Assembly: GCA_030522415.1 (NCBI GenBank)
Contig: CM060105.1
Span: 12,487,206 to 12,551,205, forward strand
DNA length: 64,000 nt
Direction: 5' to 3'
DNA from: Channallabes apus
Lineage: Eukaryota; Chordata; Actinopteri; Siluriformes; Clariidae
In this document: positions 35,991 through 49,645 of the stretch, piece after piece
Position numbering within the stretch: the stretch's first letter is position 1
Layout: each line of letters begins with the position of its first letter
Program-made: the position numbers and the translations under genes
The notes under the pieces: model-generated
What the model was told of the DNA's origin: nothing
Seen by the model: only the letters and a program-made list of their open reading frames with translations
Databases searched by the model: none

Positions 35991-36721
35991 AACACACACA
36001 AAAAAAGAAACTTCACGACTATCATTTACTAACATACGTGTGATTAAATGAGACAGCTGACGCGAATCAAAAGACTAAAAATAAGGTGGTTTCCAGGCAA
36101 ACATGAGAAACAGATTAAACAAAATGATGCATGTGAGTTACACTAGCATGTGTTTCGGTAAAGCTGGAATGAACATGCTGCAGCAGATTTCGCCTGGGGC
36201 ATTTAGATGGAACACGGCTGTTGTATCATAATCAGTCCTAAATTCTGAGGTATATTACTCAGTACTGAATGAATGAATGATTAAATGAATCATTTTGATG
36301 GGAAAAAAAAAATGCAACATTAGCGGATCAGTTTAATACAGTAAGTTATATGCATGTAACATGAATGAAATATGAAATTTTGGACATTTACAAAATTTAC
36401 ATTTACAAATTGCTCGCCTTTCCTGAACATCCCAGCACTTGTGTGTGGATTTGTGGGACTGGCCTTAAGTGGTTACATTCAACATTGCAAATATTTTCCC
36501 CTGAAAAACGCGCTTCCCCTTCAGCCTATCAGATGTCTCCTACCATTTCAGCCAATCACATGAATGTAAATACGAGGGACGGACAGAGTGAAGCAGGTTT
36601 ATTACGCACACACAGACACACCTGGCCAACTGATCAGGCTGGATTTAAATTTAATATCAGTACCAAAAGATATTAACTTAACAACAATCTCTACAACAAA
36701 TACCGATGACAATACGTTATA

Positions 36722-37009
36722 CAGTGGTACCTCGGCATAGAAATTTAATCCGTTCCAATCCGTAATGTAAATGTAGATAATCCGTTCCAACCCCCTAATT
36801 TCCAACACTATAGCTGTAACATTAAAACATTTAGAAAATACTTGTAAATAAAGTAAAATATGGAATAAATAGACCTTAATTTATGATTCCTCTCGCTTCG
36901 TTTATCTTTCCACTGCCACGAACCAGAAGTGTGCACAACTGGCCGAAAATGCTATTGCCGAGGCAATATCTTGCAAAAGGTGGGGCACTTGGATGTAGAG
37001 GTACCACTG
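36722..37009. mobile_element. Mariner-type MITE
   Basis: Inverted ends CAGTGGTACCTC and GAGGTACCACTG are flanked by TA at 36720-36721 and 37010-37011. The 288-bp body contains repeated 'atccgttcca' units and no ORF. Confidence 0.75.
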
Positions 37010-37080
37010 TATCAATGTCCATATGACATCACTACTATGGCTCAGACAGTTCTTAACATTGTTAATTAATGATATTATTC

Positions 37081-37201
37081 ATTCATTCATCTTCTATACT
37101 GCTTTATCCTGTATTTAGGGTCGCGGGGACCTGGAGCCTATCCCAGGAGACTCAGGGCACAAGGCAGGGTACACCCTGGACAGCGTGCCAATCCATCGCA
37201 G

Positions 37202-37272
<71 letters not shown>

Positions 37273-37460
37273 TGGTCAATTTAGGAACGCCAATTAGCCT
37301 AATCTTCATGTCTTTGGACTGTGGGAGGAAACCGGAGTACCCGGAGGAAACCCACCAAGCACGGGGAGTGCACAAACTCCATGCACACAGAGACGGGAAT
37401 CAAACCCGGATCCTGGAGGTGCAAGGCGACAGTGCTAACCACTACACCACCGCGCCGCCT
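37081..37460 (-). mobile_element. Full-length SINE-A with expanded CA tract
   Basis: Minus-strand copy with the tRNA-like head at the right (ggtgtagtggttagcactgt, ggtttgattcccg). It is interrupted by about 33 CA units at 37203-37270, a known expansion site in these SINEs. Confidence 0.75.
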
Positions 37461-38392
37461 TAATGATATTAATTTAATAAAAAAATAAAAACTAACATTT
37501 TGTGACAAAAATTAACATGCAGTGACAGTATCTCAGCAAAGCATACAAAAAATACATTAAACTATATATATACAGTATATAAAAACATTCTTAAAGAAAA
37601 AGTTTTTCACATAATCGTTTTTTCCCCATTAAAAATCTTCCTTCCAAGTGCAAAATGCAACATGACTAAAACTAAGCCAATGAAAACCTCGAACAAGACA
37701 TTAAGCCATAATAATAGACTGCCTTCTTACTGGTTAGTTATTAACTGTTATGGAAGTGAAATGGTGCTAAGGCACTAATACATGTTGCAATTAACTGAAT
37801 CTCATCTGTTCGTGCTTGAATGGCATTGCTAAAATTTCCTTAATTAAATTAGTGAAATTATGTAGAAAAATAGCTTATATTATTATTATTATTATTAATA
37901 ATAATAATAATTGCAATGATATCATAATATTCAAGCTTCTGTCCATTGTGTCTTTTTCATTTATAAGTTTTTTCTCTTTAAAATGACATAACCAGCACAA
38001 TGTTCCTCAAAAATTATAAAACATTCTCTAACACTCCTTGAGACAGGTATGTTAGTCAGAGGTGCGCAGCGGTACCTCAGTGATTAAGACACTGATTGAG
38101 TATCGCTTGAAACGTCACAGGTTCAAACCCCAGCAACATCAAGCTTGTTGGGCTCGTAAGTAAGGTTAATGACCATGTCAGATCACTTGGATTTGTGCAG
38201 TAATTGTGTTATCATGTTACATCCTCAAGCTTAAAATCCAGGCAAAGTAAACGAGCAAATTTGAGTCCCCTACACTAAACGCCTGCCCCGCCCCCTTCTT
38301 AAATTTAAATACTGGAATGTGATTGACATTAAAAATGACACCAGAATTCTCATATTTTGCCTCTTCCTCTCATTAAAATTCACATTGAATCT
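37461..38392 (-). other. Region downstream of SP-like gene A stop
   Basis: Holds the presumed 3' UTR of gene A, a degenerate plus-strand SINE-B trace at about 38062-38170 (acctcagtgattaagaca, ggttcaaacccc), and an ATT/AAT tract at about 37880-37910. No clear AATAAA for gene A was identified. Confidence 0.4.
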
Positions 38393-38496
38393 CTACTGGA
38401 TCTTAAAGGCGGTGAGGAACCTTTCCTCAAAGATCTCGCTCAGTCTGGCCCCCGTCATGCCAATGTCATCATCCTATAACACACACACACACACAC

Positions 38497-38543
<47 letters not shown>

Positions 38544-41500
38544 TTTTATATGTTTCAATGAAAATCATTAGACATCCTTGGATCACAGCAACAACACACT
38601 TTATACAACACACACATAATTATAGCTAAATGTTTCTTTACATGATCACATTCTGTTTTAATTAGTTACGTGAATGAATAAATAATAAATTACATAATTT
38701 TAGTTTTCATGACAAATCCATTCAACCTTAAAAATTTTACACAAATCTTAATTTTTTTTTTCTCCGAAATTATATGACATATAGTGCCACAGTGCCAACT
38801 ATTGTTTTTGCTGTACACTGAAGACATAAAAAAATGGATATGAGATGATCGGAATTAATTGTAGAAATTTTCTTCCAATATTTATTAGGGTTGTTCCGAT
38901 TCCGATACTGGTATCAGAAATGCTGCCGATACCACAAAAAAAGCTGGCATCGGAATCGGCGAGTACTTGGGTCCACGTACCGATCCGATACCATTTTCCT
39001 AAACATAACCTATTTATGCCCGCTAGCTTTGCTAGCTTAGCTTACTTACAGAGTGTCACGGCGTGCGCCTGTGATGGGCGTGCGCCCAAATTGATATCGC
39101 TCCTCGCTCACTAGTTAGGCGGCCTCCCCACCCTTTAGGTATGTGAAGTAGCAGAGCCGCAGAATCAGGCAACGGCCCATGAGCTATCGCCGCTATAAAA
39201 CACAGCGGAGAGTGTAGCTCGGGGTCTAACTGGTGGGAAGCTGGACTTTGCGACGCGGTGGATTTTATGAGAGACAAGAGCGGGGTGATGTGATGCGCCC
39301 CTGAGACTTTAAAAAGGTGGGCGCCTTTGATCTCCGCGAGAGGAGCGCGTGAACGAGCTGCGCGAGCTCCTGCGGCACCTTCACTTCCGCGTCGAGCCTG
39401 CCTTCGCATCCCTGCCGCTGAAGGGGAAAAGACCGCAGAGAGCCTTTAACCCTTTCCTTCCCCATTTTTCTAAATAAATGACCCTTTTTCCTGTAAGACC
39501 TCGCCTCGTGTCCGTGTTTCATGGTGTCGCCCGTGCACTTAGGGTCGAACCCGTTACACAGGGCTAGTAGTAGTTTACTTAAAAAATATATATATATTAT
39601 GTATGTATATATATATATATATTGTAGCGTTTTTCGACGCTAGCAGGGATCTTGGAGTACGAGTGAGCTTACTTGCTCCCCAATGCAAATGGCTGGGGAG
39701 TAGTTTATTACCACAGCACAAGCACACACACACAGGTCAAGCACACACACATAAACGCACCCAACTTGGCCGAAGCCACTAACCCAAACACCCTTCTCTC
39801 TCATGGTAGAGACAGAGAAAACCCCCGCAAAGCATGACGGTCGTCAGCCGCCGGCCCGCCCACGCCACACTGCCCCCACCCGAGCTGTGACCGTCCCCGG
39901 TCACCATGACTCTCAGTCTTGGAGGCGTGAAGGCGGTCGGCGTTCACGGGGTCCTGTTGTAGTGCACATTGTCCCGGAGGCGGTTCGGCCTCCGCAGAGT
40001 TCGATGTCTCGCCGGCGTGCGGCTGGTAAGGCGCAAGATGGTCTCGGTGGAGCAACACTCGCGCCCGCCCCGCCAACCGCACCCGGTAGATGAACTCGGC
40101 GAGCTGAGCTAGTACCGTACAGGGGCCCACCCAGTGAGACGTGAGCTTGGGTGAACGCCCTCTCTTCCTTCCGGAACACACCCACACCTGCTCACCAGCA
40201 GCAAAGCCTCGCCCCTGGCTGTGAGTGTCCACGCCCACACGCTCCACAGGTGCCCCCACCCGAAAGTCCTGCAGCGGTGCCCGCGAGCGCTGGGTGGGGC
40301 CCTTCTTTGCCGTGTAGCGGACAAAACGTTCACTGACCAGCGGCGGCGCAGGTGAAACGACTGCGGGCGATGCTCTCGGCGAGGGAGTAACTCGGCACAC
40401 GCGCTCTTTACCTCGCTCGCAGTACCGATGACGTACTTTGCTGCCCGGATGATCACCTGGCGCTCGTCCGACGGCTGCTGGGGTACACTGTCCCTCAAAC
40501 CCAGGAACGTTGCATCGCCGCGAAACCCCAGAGACTATTCCGTTGTCTAGCCGTGACGGGTAGCCCTGTCCCCGGCTAGATTCACCTACCGAGTGCCCCC
40601 GAGCTGCGGGTGATCGCTCGGCCCTTTCGCCGTGATGCACCGCAGTTATGGGTTCAGCGCGCTGTGCTGCGCGTAGCGCCTCGGTGAGGGAAGCTGGTGC
40701 TGCTAACCTGGTGTGCTCACGGAGCCGCGGCGGTCGGAGTCCTCGAAGAAAAGCGTGATAAGCTAGCTCTTCCTGCTTATTGGGCTCGCATTTTGGATAG
40801 CCCCGGCGCGCCAGGCCTCTTAAGTCCATGGCGAACGCGCCCAGTGGCTCAGATGCGCGCCGCTCGTGGATTGCCAGCTCCTCGCACGCTGCTTCTTGAC
40901 GATCACCGGCGCCGAACCGGAGGTGAAGCGACTCGCGAAGCTTTGCCCAGTCTTTCCGATCATCGGCCCGGAGGTCTTCCAATGCCCGGAGCGCGACGCC
41001 CTTCAGCGAGAGTGCAACTCTTACGGCCGTTTCCGCCGGAGACCAGCATGCGAAGTCGGCGGCTAGCTCCACTTGGGCGAAGAACGCGTAGGGCTCGACG
41101 GCGCCGTTGTAGGAAGGAAGGCGCAGCTGCCGCGCACATCGCCGGCACGGAGCTGTAGCTTGTTCAGCGTCAACGTTGGGCTCCGCTCCGAGATCCAGTG
41201 CCGGGATCCTCATCTCGCCGCTCTGCTTTCGTCGTGCCGCTTTGCTGGCACTGATTCCATCCGGGAGATGCTTCTTCCGGAGTCGTGCTGCAACTCGGCG
41301 GCCCTCCTGAATCTTTCGCAGGTCCTCCGCCGTTCGCTCAAACTCTAAAGTCTCCATCCCACTTCTGACACCAATGTAGCGTTTTTCGACGCTAGCAGGG
41401 ATCTTGGAGTACGAGTGAGCTTACTTGCTCCCCAATGCAAATGGCTGGGGAGTAGTTTATTAACTCTCAGCACAAGCACACATACACAGGTCAAGCACAC

Positions 41501-41620
41501 ACACATAAACGCACCCAACTTGGCCGAAGCCACTAACCCAAACACCCTTCTCTCTCATGGTAGAGACAGAGAAAACCCCCGCAAAGCATGACGGTCGTCA
41601 GCCGCCGGCCCGCCCACGCC

Positions 41621-41682
<62 letters not shown>

Positions 41683-41711
41683 TATATGTATATAAATATG
41701 TGTATCTGTAC

Positions 41712-41767
<56 letters not shown>

Positions 41768-44083
41768 TACACACACACATACAGTACAGATACACACCCA
41801 GGTATCGGATCGGTACTCGGTATCGGCCGATACCCTGAGCCCAAGTATCGGAATCGGAATCGGGAGGGAAAAAATGGTATCGGAACATCTCTAATATTTA
41901 TATCTAAATGTGTTAAACAATTTGAACATGGCAAGTCTGGAGGCGGCCCATGCAGTTCTCTCAGATGTACAAAAGTATTGGAACAGATATTCCTAAACTT
42001 AACATTTATTAAGTAAAGTAAATAACATTTAATAATAGGAATTGCATAATAATAATAATAATAATAATAATCATAATAATAATTATTATTATAATTATGT
42101 ATTTAGCAAAAAAAAAAAGAAATTCCATATGATTTCCATAATGAGATGTTTATTAATTACATTTTTTTTTGCTTTGTTGAAAAGATCCAAACTTTCATTA
42201 CTGTACATTTTCACTATAACACTCTGACTCAAATTTCACGTCTACGGGGAAAAACAGTAATTAATGTCACTTTAAATCTCACCCTGTTAAATCTTTGGCA
42301 GTTTTGGAAGATGAGCCTGATGTCACGCACAAACTCTCCAACCATGCTGTAGTTTTTCTTCTCCAGTTTGATCTTCACTCTGTCCAGCCACATGGGATTA
42401 GAAATCACACTGTCGTATCCCGGCACCTGCACGAAGGTTATGTGAGAAATGTTACTGATTCTTTACTCTACAGGCATCGTTTATACTGTTACAGTGAATA
42501 TAAAAAGTTTACACACCCCTGTTAAAATGGCAGATTTTTGTGATTGAAAAAAAATTGGACCAAGATAAATAACATCGGAACTTTCTCCACCTTTAATGTG
42601 ACCCATAACCTGTACAAAAATGACTTGAAATCTTATCTAACAAACAAAAGAGCTAGAGAATAACAACGTAAAATAAAATCTTTATGAGAAATGATAATAA
42701 AAAACTTACTGTTGTGAAGGGATCGTCAGTAAACACACGCTGCTTGTCCTCTTTATACAAACACAACAGCAGATACTCACAACGCTGGAGGTAAATCAAG
42801 GAACATACGTAGATATCATCAGAACCACAGCTCTTTTGCTCTCGGTGTATGTGTGTGTGTGTGTTTGTGTGTGTGTATATATACATACCATCATATTTGT
42901 AATTACAGAACTGTTCAAAGCTTCTTCCAGACTCATGGGAATCCACATTGGATGGTTAATCTTCCAAATGCAAAAAGTACACGACCATTTGTCCCTACAC
43001 ACACACACACACACACACACACGATTCGACAATTATTTCACAATTCACGCAACTTTAAAGTTTACTTCTTCACAAGAAAAATGTAATCCTTGCCTCGCCC
43101 ACTAGGCGGTCCTTTCACTAATCCAAAACTCAACCCTGACTGACATTCATATCAACCTTTTGAATGCGATCTTCATCAACGTCCAAGATCTAGTTTGACT
43201 TGAATTTTCTGAATGTGATGAATCTTCATCATACATTGGATCTGTGGTCTGTTTAAAGTTTTCTATGTTACCCTCTGCATTATATAAAAGCCGGATAGTC
43301 CCGGTCTCACACTGACGTGTTGTCTTGTGGAGTCGGTACATGGCAGTCCTGGTGGAAGGCACGTGGGCATTCATCACAGCACATCAAGTCTCTGTCCTTA
43401 TCATCGGGAGAGTCACAAATGAAGCAAACATCATCGTTATTCTGATCCAGCTGGTTAGATTGGGAAATAAAGCAAAAATATAATATTAGTTTAAACCTTA
43501 AGTCTTTTATTGCTTATTAAGTTAAACCTAATACAACTAAAACCAGCTGAACTTCTGAAAAAGCAAGACATGTTTTTTTTTAATATAGTGGTATATAATG
43601 TAATGTAAAGTCATTTATATTGTTATGTGTTTCAGACTCACCGGGTCATCAGGACGGCACCGATCGCAATCACACAGCAGCGAGTGGATATACAGGATCT
43701 CTTTCTGCACACAGAACACACACACATCGGTCTTAAACCTGGCACACACGTGCTTCTCTACAACAAAGAAAGGGTTATCGTTCCACAATGACCTGACCGA
43801 CTAATACAAAACTGAGAACCGCCCAAATAACACACAGAAAACCTGTGTGTAATGCACATGAGTAGCTCTGTATTAACACAGGATCTCTATTTTAACACAT
43901 TGTCAACTTCTCCTTGTCTTAGTCCTTTGTCTTCACCTTCAACAGGAAGAAAAGGGGTTTGCCATGACACAGTATGTCTCTCTTCCAGCGTCCATCTGTC
44001 AGAGCTGATGCCTGCTTTACAAAGTCCTCCGGAGAGAACCAGCGCTCCTCTGTACGAATGCTCTTACTGCGTGGCCCTGCAGT

Positions 44084-44162
<79 letters not shown>

Positions 44163-47100
44163 CACTCTGATCCTTCCTGTTTTGTCTGTAAAAGTCCAAA
44201 GTCAGCCACTCCAGAATGATTGTGAACTGTTACACTTGGCTCTGTTCACCTACCTGAGAATCTCTTCTTATATAAATCCCCAGTGACAGAACCACAGCTG
44301 ACTGGCAAAAAGGCACCTTCAAACACGGACAGATCCACAGGCTCGCTCTGGTCTTCCTCATCTTCCTCCTCCTCCTCATTGTTTTCTTCTTGTTCTCTAC
44401 CCTCTTCTCTCTCCTTCTCCGCCTGGTCTTCATTCGATCCCTCCATTTCTTCACTGGATTCTGACTCTAACAGAGAGCAGGTGTGTTCAGTGTATTTGGC
44501 CTCCAGCTCTACTTACTGTACATTATATAGACAAAAGTATTCAGCCAATCCTGCAGTAACTTTGTATCTAAATACATAAAATTAGACAATATGGAGTCGG
44601 CCCCCCTTTTGCAACTATAACAGCTTCCGCTCTTCTTGAAAGGCCGTCCACAAAATAGTTTGAGGTGTTTCTGTGAGAATTTGTGCCCATTCATTCTGTA
44701 GAGCATTTATGAGGTCAGGCACTGATGTTGGATGAGAAGGCCTGGCTCGCAATCTCCGTTCCAGTTCATCCCAAAGGTCCTCGATGGGGTTGAGGTCAGG
44801 GCTCTGTGTTGGGGCCAGTCAAGTTCTTCCACACCAACCTCATCAAAACATGCCTTTATAATCCTTGCTTTGTGCACAAAGTTCGACACATACAGTGGTG
44901 TGAAAAACTATTTGCCCCCTTCCTGATTTCTTATTCTTTTGCATGTTTGTCACACTTAAATGTTTCTGCTCATCAAAAACCGTTAACTATTAGTCAAAGA
45001 TAACATAATTGAACACAAAATGCAGTTTTTAAATGAAGGTTTACGTTATTAAGGGAGAAAAAAAACTCCAAATCTACATGGCCCTGTGTGAAAAAGTGAT
45101 TGCCCCCCTTGTTAAAAAATAACTTAACTGTGGTTTATCACACCTGAGTTCAATTTCTGTAGTCACCCCCAGGCCTGATTACTGCCACACCTGTTTCAAT
45201 CAAGAAATCACTTAAATAGGAGCTACCTGACACAGAGAAGTAGACCAAAAGCACCTCAAAAGCTAGACATCATGCCAAGATCCAAAGAAATTCAGGAACA
45301 AATGAGAACAAAAGTAATTGAGATCTATCAGTCTGGTAAAGGTTATAAAGCCATTTCTAAAGCTTTGGGACTCCAGCGAACCACAGTGAGAGCCATTATC
45401 CACAAATGGCAAAAACATGGAACAGTGGTGAACCTTCCCAGGAGTGGCCGGCCGACCGAAATTACCCCAAGAGCGCAGAGACAACTCACCCGAGAGGCCA
45501 CAAAAGACCCCAGGACAACATCTAAAGAACTGCAGGCCTCACTTGCCTCAATTAAGGTCAGTGTTCACGACTCCACCATAAGAAAGAGACTGGGCAAAAA
45601 CGGCCTGCATGGCAGATTTCCAAGGTGCAAACCACTTTTAAGCTAAAAGAACATTAAGGCTTGTCTCAATTTTGCTAAAAAACATCTGAATGATTGCCAA
45701 GACTTTTGGGAAAATACCTTGTGGACCGACGAGACAAAAGTTGAACTTTTTGGAAGGTGCGTGTCCCGTTACATCTGGCGTAAAAGTAACACAGCATTTC
45801 AGAAAAAGAACATCATACCAACAGTAAAATATGGTGGTGGTAGTGTGATGGTCTGGGGTTGTTTTGCTGCTTCAGGACCTGGAAGGCTTGCTGTGATAGA
45901 TGGAACCATGAATTCTACTGTCTACCAAAAAATCCTGAAGGAGAATGTCCGGCCATCTGTTCGTCAACTCAAGCTGAAGCGATCTTGGGTGCTGCAGCAG
46001 GACAATGACCCAAAACACACCAGCAAATCCACCTCTGAATGGCTGAAGAAAAACAATATGAAGACTTTGGAGTGGCCTAGTCAAAGTCCTGACCTGAATC
46101 CTATTGAGATGTTGTGGCATGACCTTAAAAAGGCAGTTCATGCTAGAAAACCCTCAAATAAAGCTGAATTACAACAATTCTGCAAAGATGAGTGGGCCAA
46201 AATTCCTCCAGAGCGCTGTAAAAGACTCATTGCAAGTTATCGCAAACGCTTGATTGCAGTTATTGCTCCTAAGGTTGGCTTACAGTTATTAGGTTCAGGG
46301 GGCAATTACTTTTTCACACAGGGCCATGTAGGTTTGGATTTTTTTTCTCCCTAAATAATAAAACCCCATATTTAAAAACTGCATTTTGTGTTTACTTGTG
46401 TTATCTTTGACTAATAGTTAAATGTGTTTGATGATCAGAAACATTTTGTGTGAAAAACATGCAAAAGAATAAGAAATCAGGAGGGGGGCAAATAGTTTTT
46501 CACACCACTGTAGCATTGTCCAAGATGTCTTGGTATGCTGAAGCATTAAGATTGCCCTTCACTGGGGATAAGGGGCCTGAGTGATTAAAAAACTTGAATT
46601 CGGTAATTAACAGGTTTGGCCAAATACTTTGTCCATATAGTATATCATTAAAGAATCCTATACATAATTAAAGTGGTGGCTGTTTGTGTACTTACGAGGA
46701 CTGGAGCTTTCAGAGGGGCTGGAATGAAACAGTACTCTCCGACTCTACAAGGGCAGAGGATTAGGTCTGTAGTTTAGTAAACAAATCAACATAAACAATT
46801 TAATGAATGAAAGTGAAAAAGCTAGGCACCTTCTGAACACATCGCCTCTTCATGCGTGGACACTGCAGATGGTCCTCCTGGAAAAAGGAGAAAAAAGTGA
46901 AAAACAAGTCAATCAATAATTTCATTATCATCATGTTTACATGTTTATAATTGTAGATATAGTTGATCGATTACCTGTATAAGTTTTTGCAGCGGAACGT
47001 TTTGACAGCGGATGGACGTCCTCCAGTTCTTGTAGTTCCCCTTTCCTGCAACCTTCTCAAAGCCACTTGGAGTGAACCATTTATCATTACACAGAATAGA

Positions 47101-47798
47101 CTTCTCTCCTACAAGAAGCAAAGTGTAACTTTAATGTACCATTGCCATAAAATATCATTCAGCATTATAACCCTAAACAAACCATTAAATCAATTAATGA
47201 TAACAGGAACATGGGTTCACAAATGTAATTCGTTCCTAAGTTCTGTTCATAACCCGATTTGGTCGTACCCAGATTAATTTTTTTCCACAGGAATACATGT
47301 AAATAGAATTCATCCATTCTCCATCACTATGAGCTGTATTTAACTTTTGATTTATTTTATTTATATCAGAAAATATAAAACAAGGTTTGAAAAAGCCTTA
47401 TTTATACAAAAATAATACAGCACTCAATATAAACTGTACAGGAGAAAGCGCACAATTAATTTAGACATGTACTGCTGAACCTTGGATTGCGAGTAACCCA
47501 GTTTGCGAGCGTTCTGCAAGACGAGCAATTTTTTATTTTATTTTTACTTAATAAACGAGCGAGTTTTGATATACTATTACCAAGTATCAACGAGTATCAG
47601 GTAGCACGCATGCGCTTCTTTTTTTGACGCCAAGCATCCATCATCACAACTAAGGCAATGGTTCTTCTCTCTCACGTGCTTTGGAACTGTGGGTAATCAT
47701 CTCCCATGCTCGGTCTCAGTGCACGTGCGTCACTCGTATAGTCAACATCTGTGTGCACGTACCATAACACTGTGACCACATGTGTGCGCGTAAAGCAT

Positions 47799-47850
<52 letters not shown>

Positions 47851-49608
47851 AAAGTCGTCCTTTCACACACATGCTTTAATGCAGACATATACTGCATATT
47901 ATAACATGTGTGTGGTTCCTTGTTAAAGATCCTGTTTCTCTCTCTGTGTCAGACTGCACTGATTCTGTTAGTGTGTGTGTGCACACACACGAGTGTTATT
48001 AGAGAGTGTGTGGCTCCTTTCTCTTCCACTCGCCTTCACACACACACACACACACACACTCTCAAATTCCCTATTCTCAAATAAAAGAGGAGAGAGGGCT
48101 ACTGTGCAAGATGAGAGGAGGAAGGGGGGAGGGAGTCATTCCTCCTCTCATCTTACTTTAGCTTCACACAAACACTTATCTGTCCGGATTTTTTTTTTAT
48201 TTACTTTTTTCAAAGGTAAAGTGAAGGTTAATTTGCTTTATTTTTACTTTATCTTTTGTATTAATTATATTTAGACGTTTATTTTTTTGGGCTGTGGAAC
48301 GAATAATCTGAGTTTTCATTATTTCTTATGGGGGAAATTCACTGTTCGTCACAGCTTTGTTCGGACGATACTTCTCGGCAAACGCTTGAACGTCACATAA
48401 TCCTTTTATCATGTGTGAAATCCGTGAATGTGGAATGAGCAAAAGTGACGCTGGGCGACACCCTCATGCCTATGTTCAGTTGATAGCGGCAGCTCGGGAT
48501 GGAGGTTTCCGGGTCACGTTCCGAGGAGGAGTTCATGAACAGAGACAAATTTTAGGCAAATTTTTTTGGTTGTGAACTGATTTGTTGCATATATGGTTAA
48601 TGCTTCTTGTTGTCAAAAACTGTTTTAATGTTTTCAATTGAATTCAACTGTATTAGTACAATTTTATCTATTGACATTGTTCCATCAGCAGCTTCACAGA
48701 AACCCACATGTAGACTTGATACACAAACTGGAGACGTTGATAAGAAAAACATTCTAAGACAACATGAGGAAGAAACTGTAAAAGGAATCAGACTCAGAAG
48801 GGAACAGTCCACTTCTGCGTGACACTGCATAGCGAGATTATTTACCATTACAGTGTGCAGCAGTAGAAGAGACGACAGTCTTTATAATTGCAGCGGTAAC
48901 TCTGAGGCTTAAACTGTTAAAAAATTGAATGACCTGTAATATTTTAGACTAATTAACTTTAACGCCTCATTGATTGATTGATTAATGCATACCTTTGGCT
49001 AGCTTGGTTCGATTCAGCGTAGCTTTCTTATTGCCACAGGTAACAGGGAGAATAGTTTTATACACTTCCCACGTCCAAATAGGAGCTTTCTCTCCTTTTT
49101 TTAATGGAGAAGCTGAAAGAAAGAGAGAGAGAGAGACTAATGTAAAGACTGCCTTTAAGGAACCATTTTTGTGGGTAACGAGTAAATAATTTATAATACA
49201 GTCAGTAAACTCTAGCAGCACTGCAAATCAATCGTTCCTTACAACACGGTATAGCAAGGCCTAAAGGTGTTCTTGACCAGAACAAAATTCAATTAATATT
49301 TAAGTTTACAATACTCTTCTGGACTCCTGCTTCTTTCCACCAACAGGACACTTTAGGTACAATTTGACATTATTGCATCAAAGTCTTCAGTTTCAGCTTA
49401 CAGTACATTGAAGCACATTTATTTCAAGTAACTACTAAACGACTTTGATAATGATGGGGTTTGATTGGTTGAGACAAAATGCAAAAGACACAGACACCCA
49501 ATTGGAAAGACTGCTTTATACTCTATACCAGGCATCAATAAATGTTGGACCACGGTCCAGAGCCCAGACCAAGTTCTATCCGCACCTGATGCTTTCCTAA
49601 TGAAGGAA

Positions 49609-49645
<37 letters not shown>

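Larger units (their letters stand above)
38886..41893. mobile_element. hAT-type element (3008 bp) enlarged by nested LTR elements
   Basis: Ends TAGGGTTGTTCCGAT and the inverse of 'tatcggaacatctcta' are flanked by a perfect 8-bp duplication ATATTTAT (38878-38885 and 41894-41901). Both ends are followed by 'ccgatacc'-rich sub-terminal repeats. The original element was probably about 500 bp; a solo LTR and a Gypsy element account for the rest. It lies in the last intron of gene A. Confidence 0.8.
44521..46641. mobile_element. Older Tc1/mariner-type element split by Tc1 copy 2
   Basis: Left end 'tatatagacaaaagtattc' and right end 'aaatactttgtccatatag' are inverted repeats. The left arm (44600-44890) reads on the minus strand as Tc1-type transposase debris ([29 protein letters not shown]). 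The right arm continues at 46513. The younger Tc1 sits between at a TA. The whole stack is in the gene A intron between 46696 and 44466. Confidence 0.65.

Noticed and set aside
39803..41158. Several plus-strand ORFs of 60-150 aa in a GC-rich block
   Set aside because: They are shadows of the 518-codon minus-strand Gag ORF; GC-rich sequence has few stops.
41533..41934. ORFs rich in IYIYIY or HTHTHT
   Set aside because: They translate TA and CA microsatellites. The same applies at 22300-22742, 37115-37463, 43919-44219 and 53538-53825.
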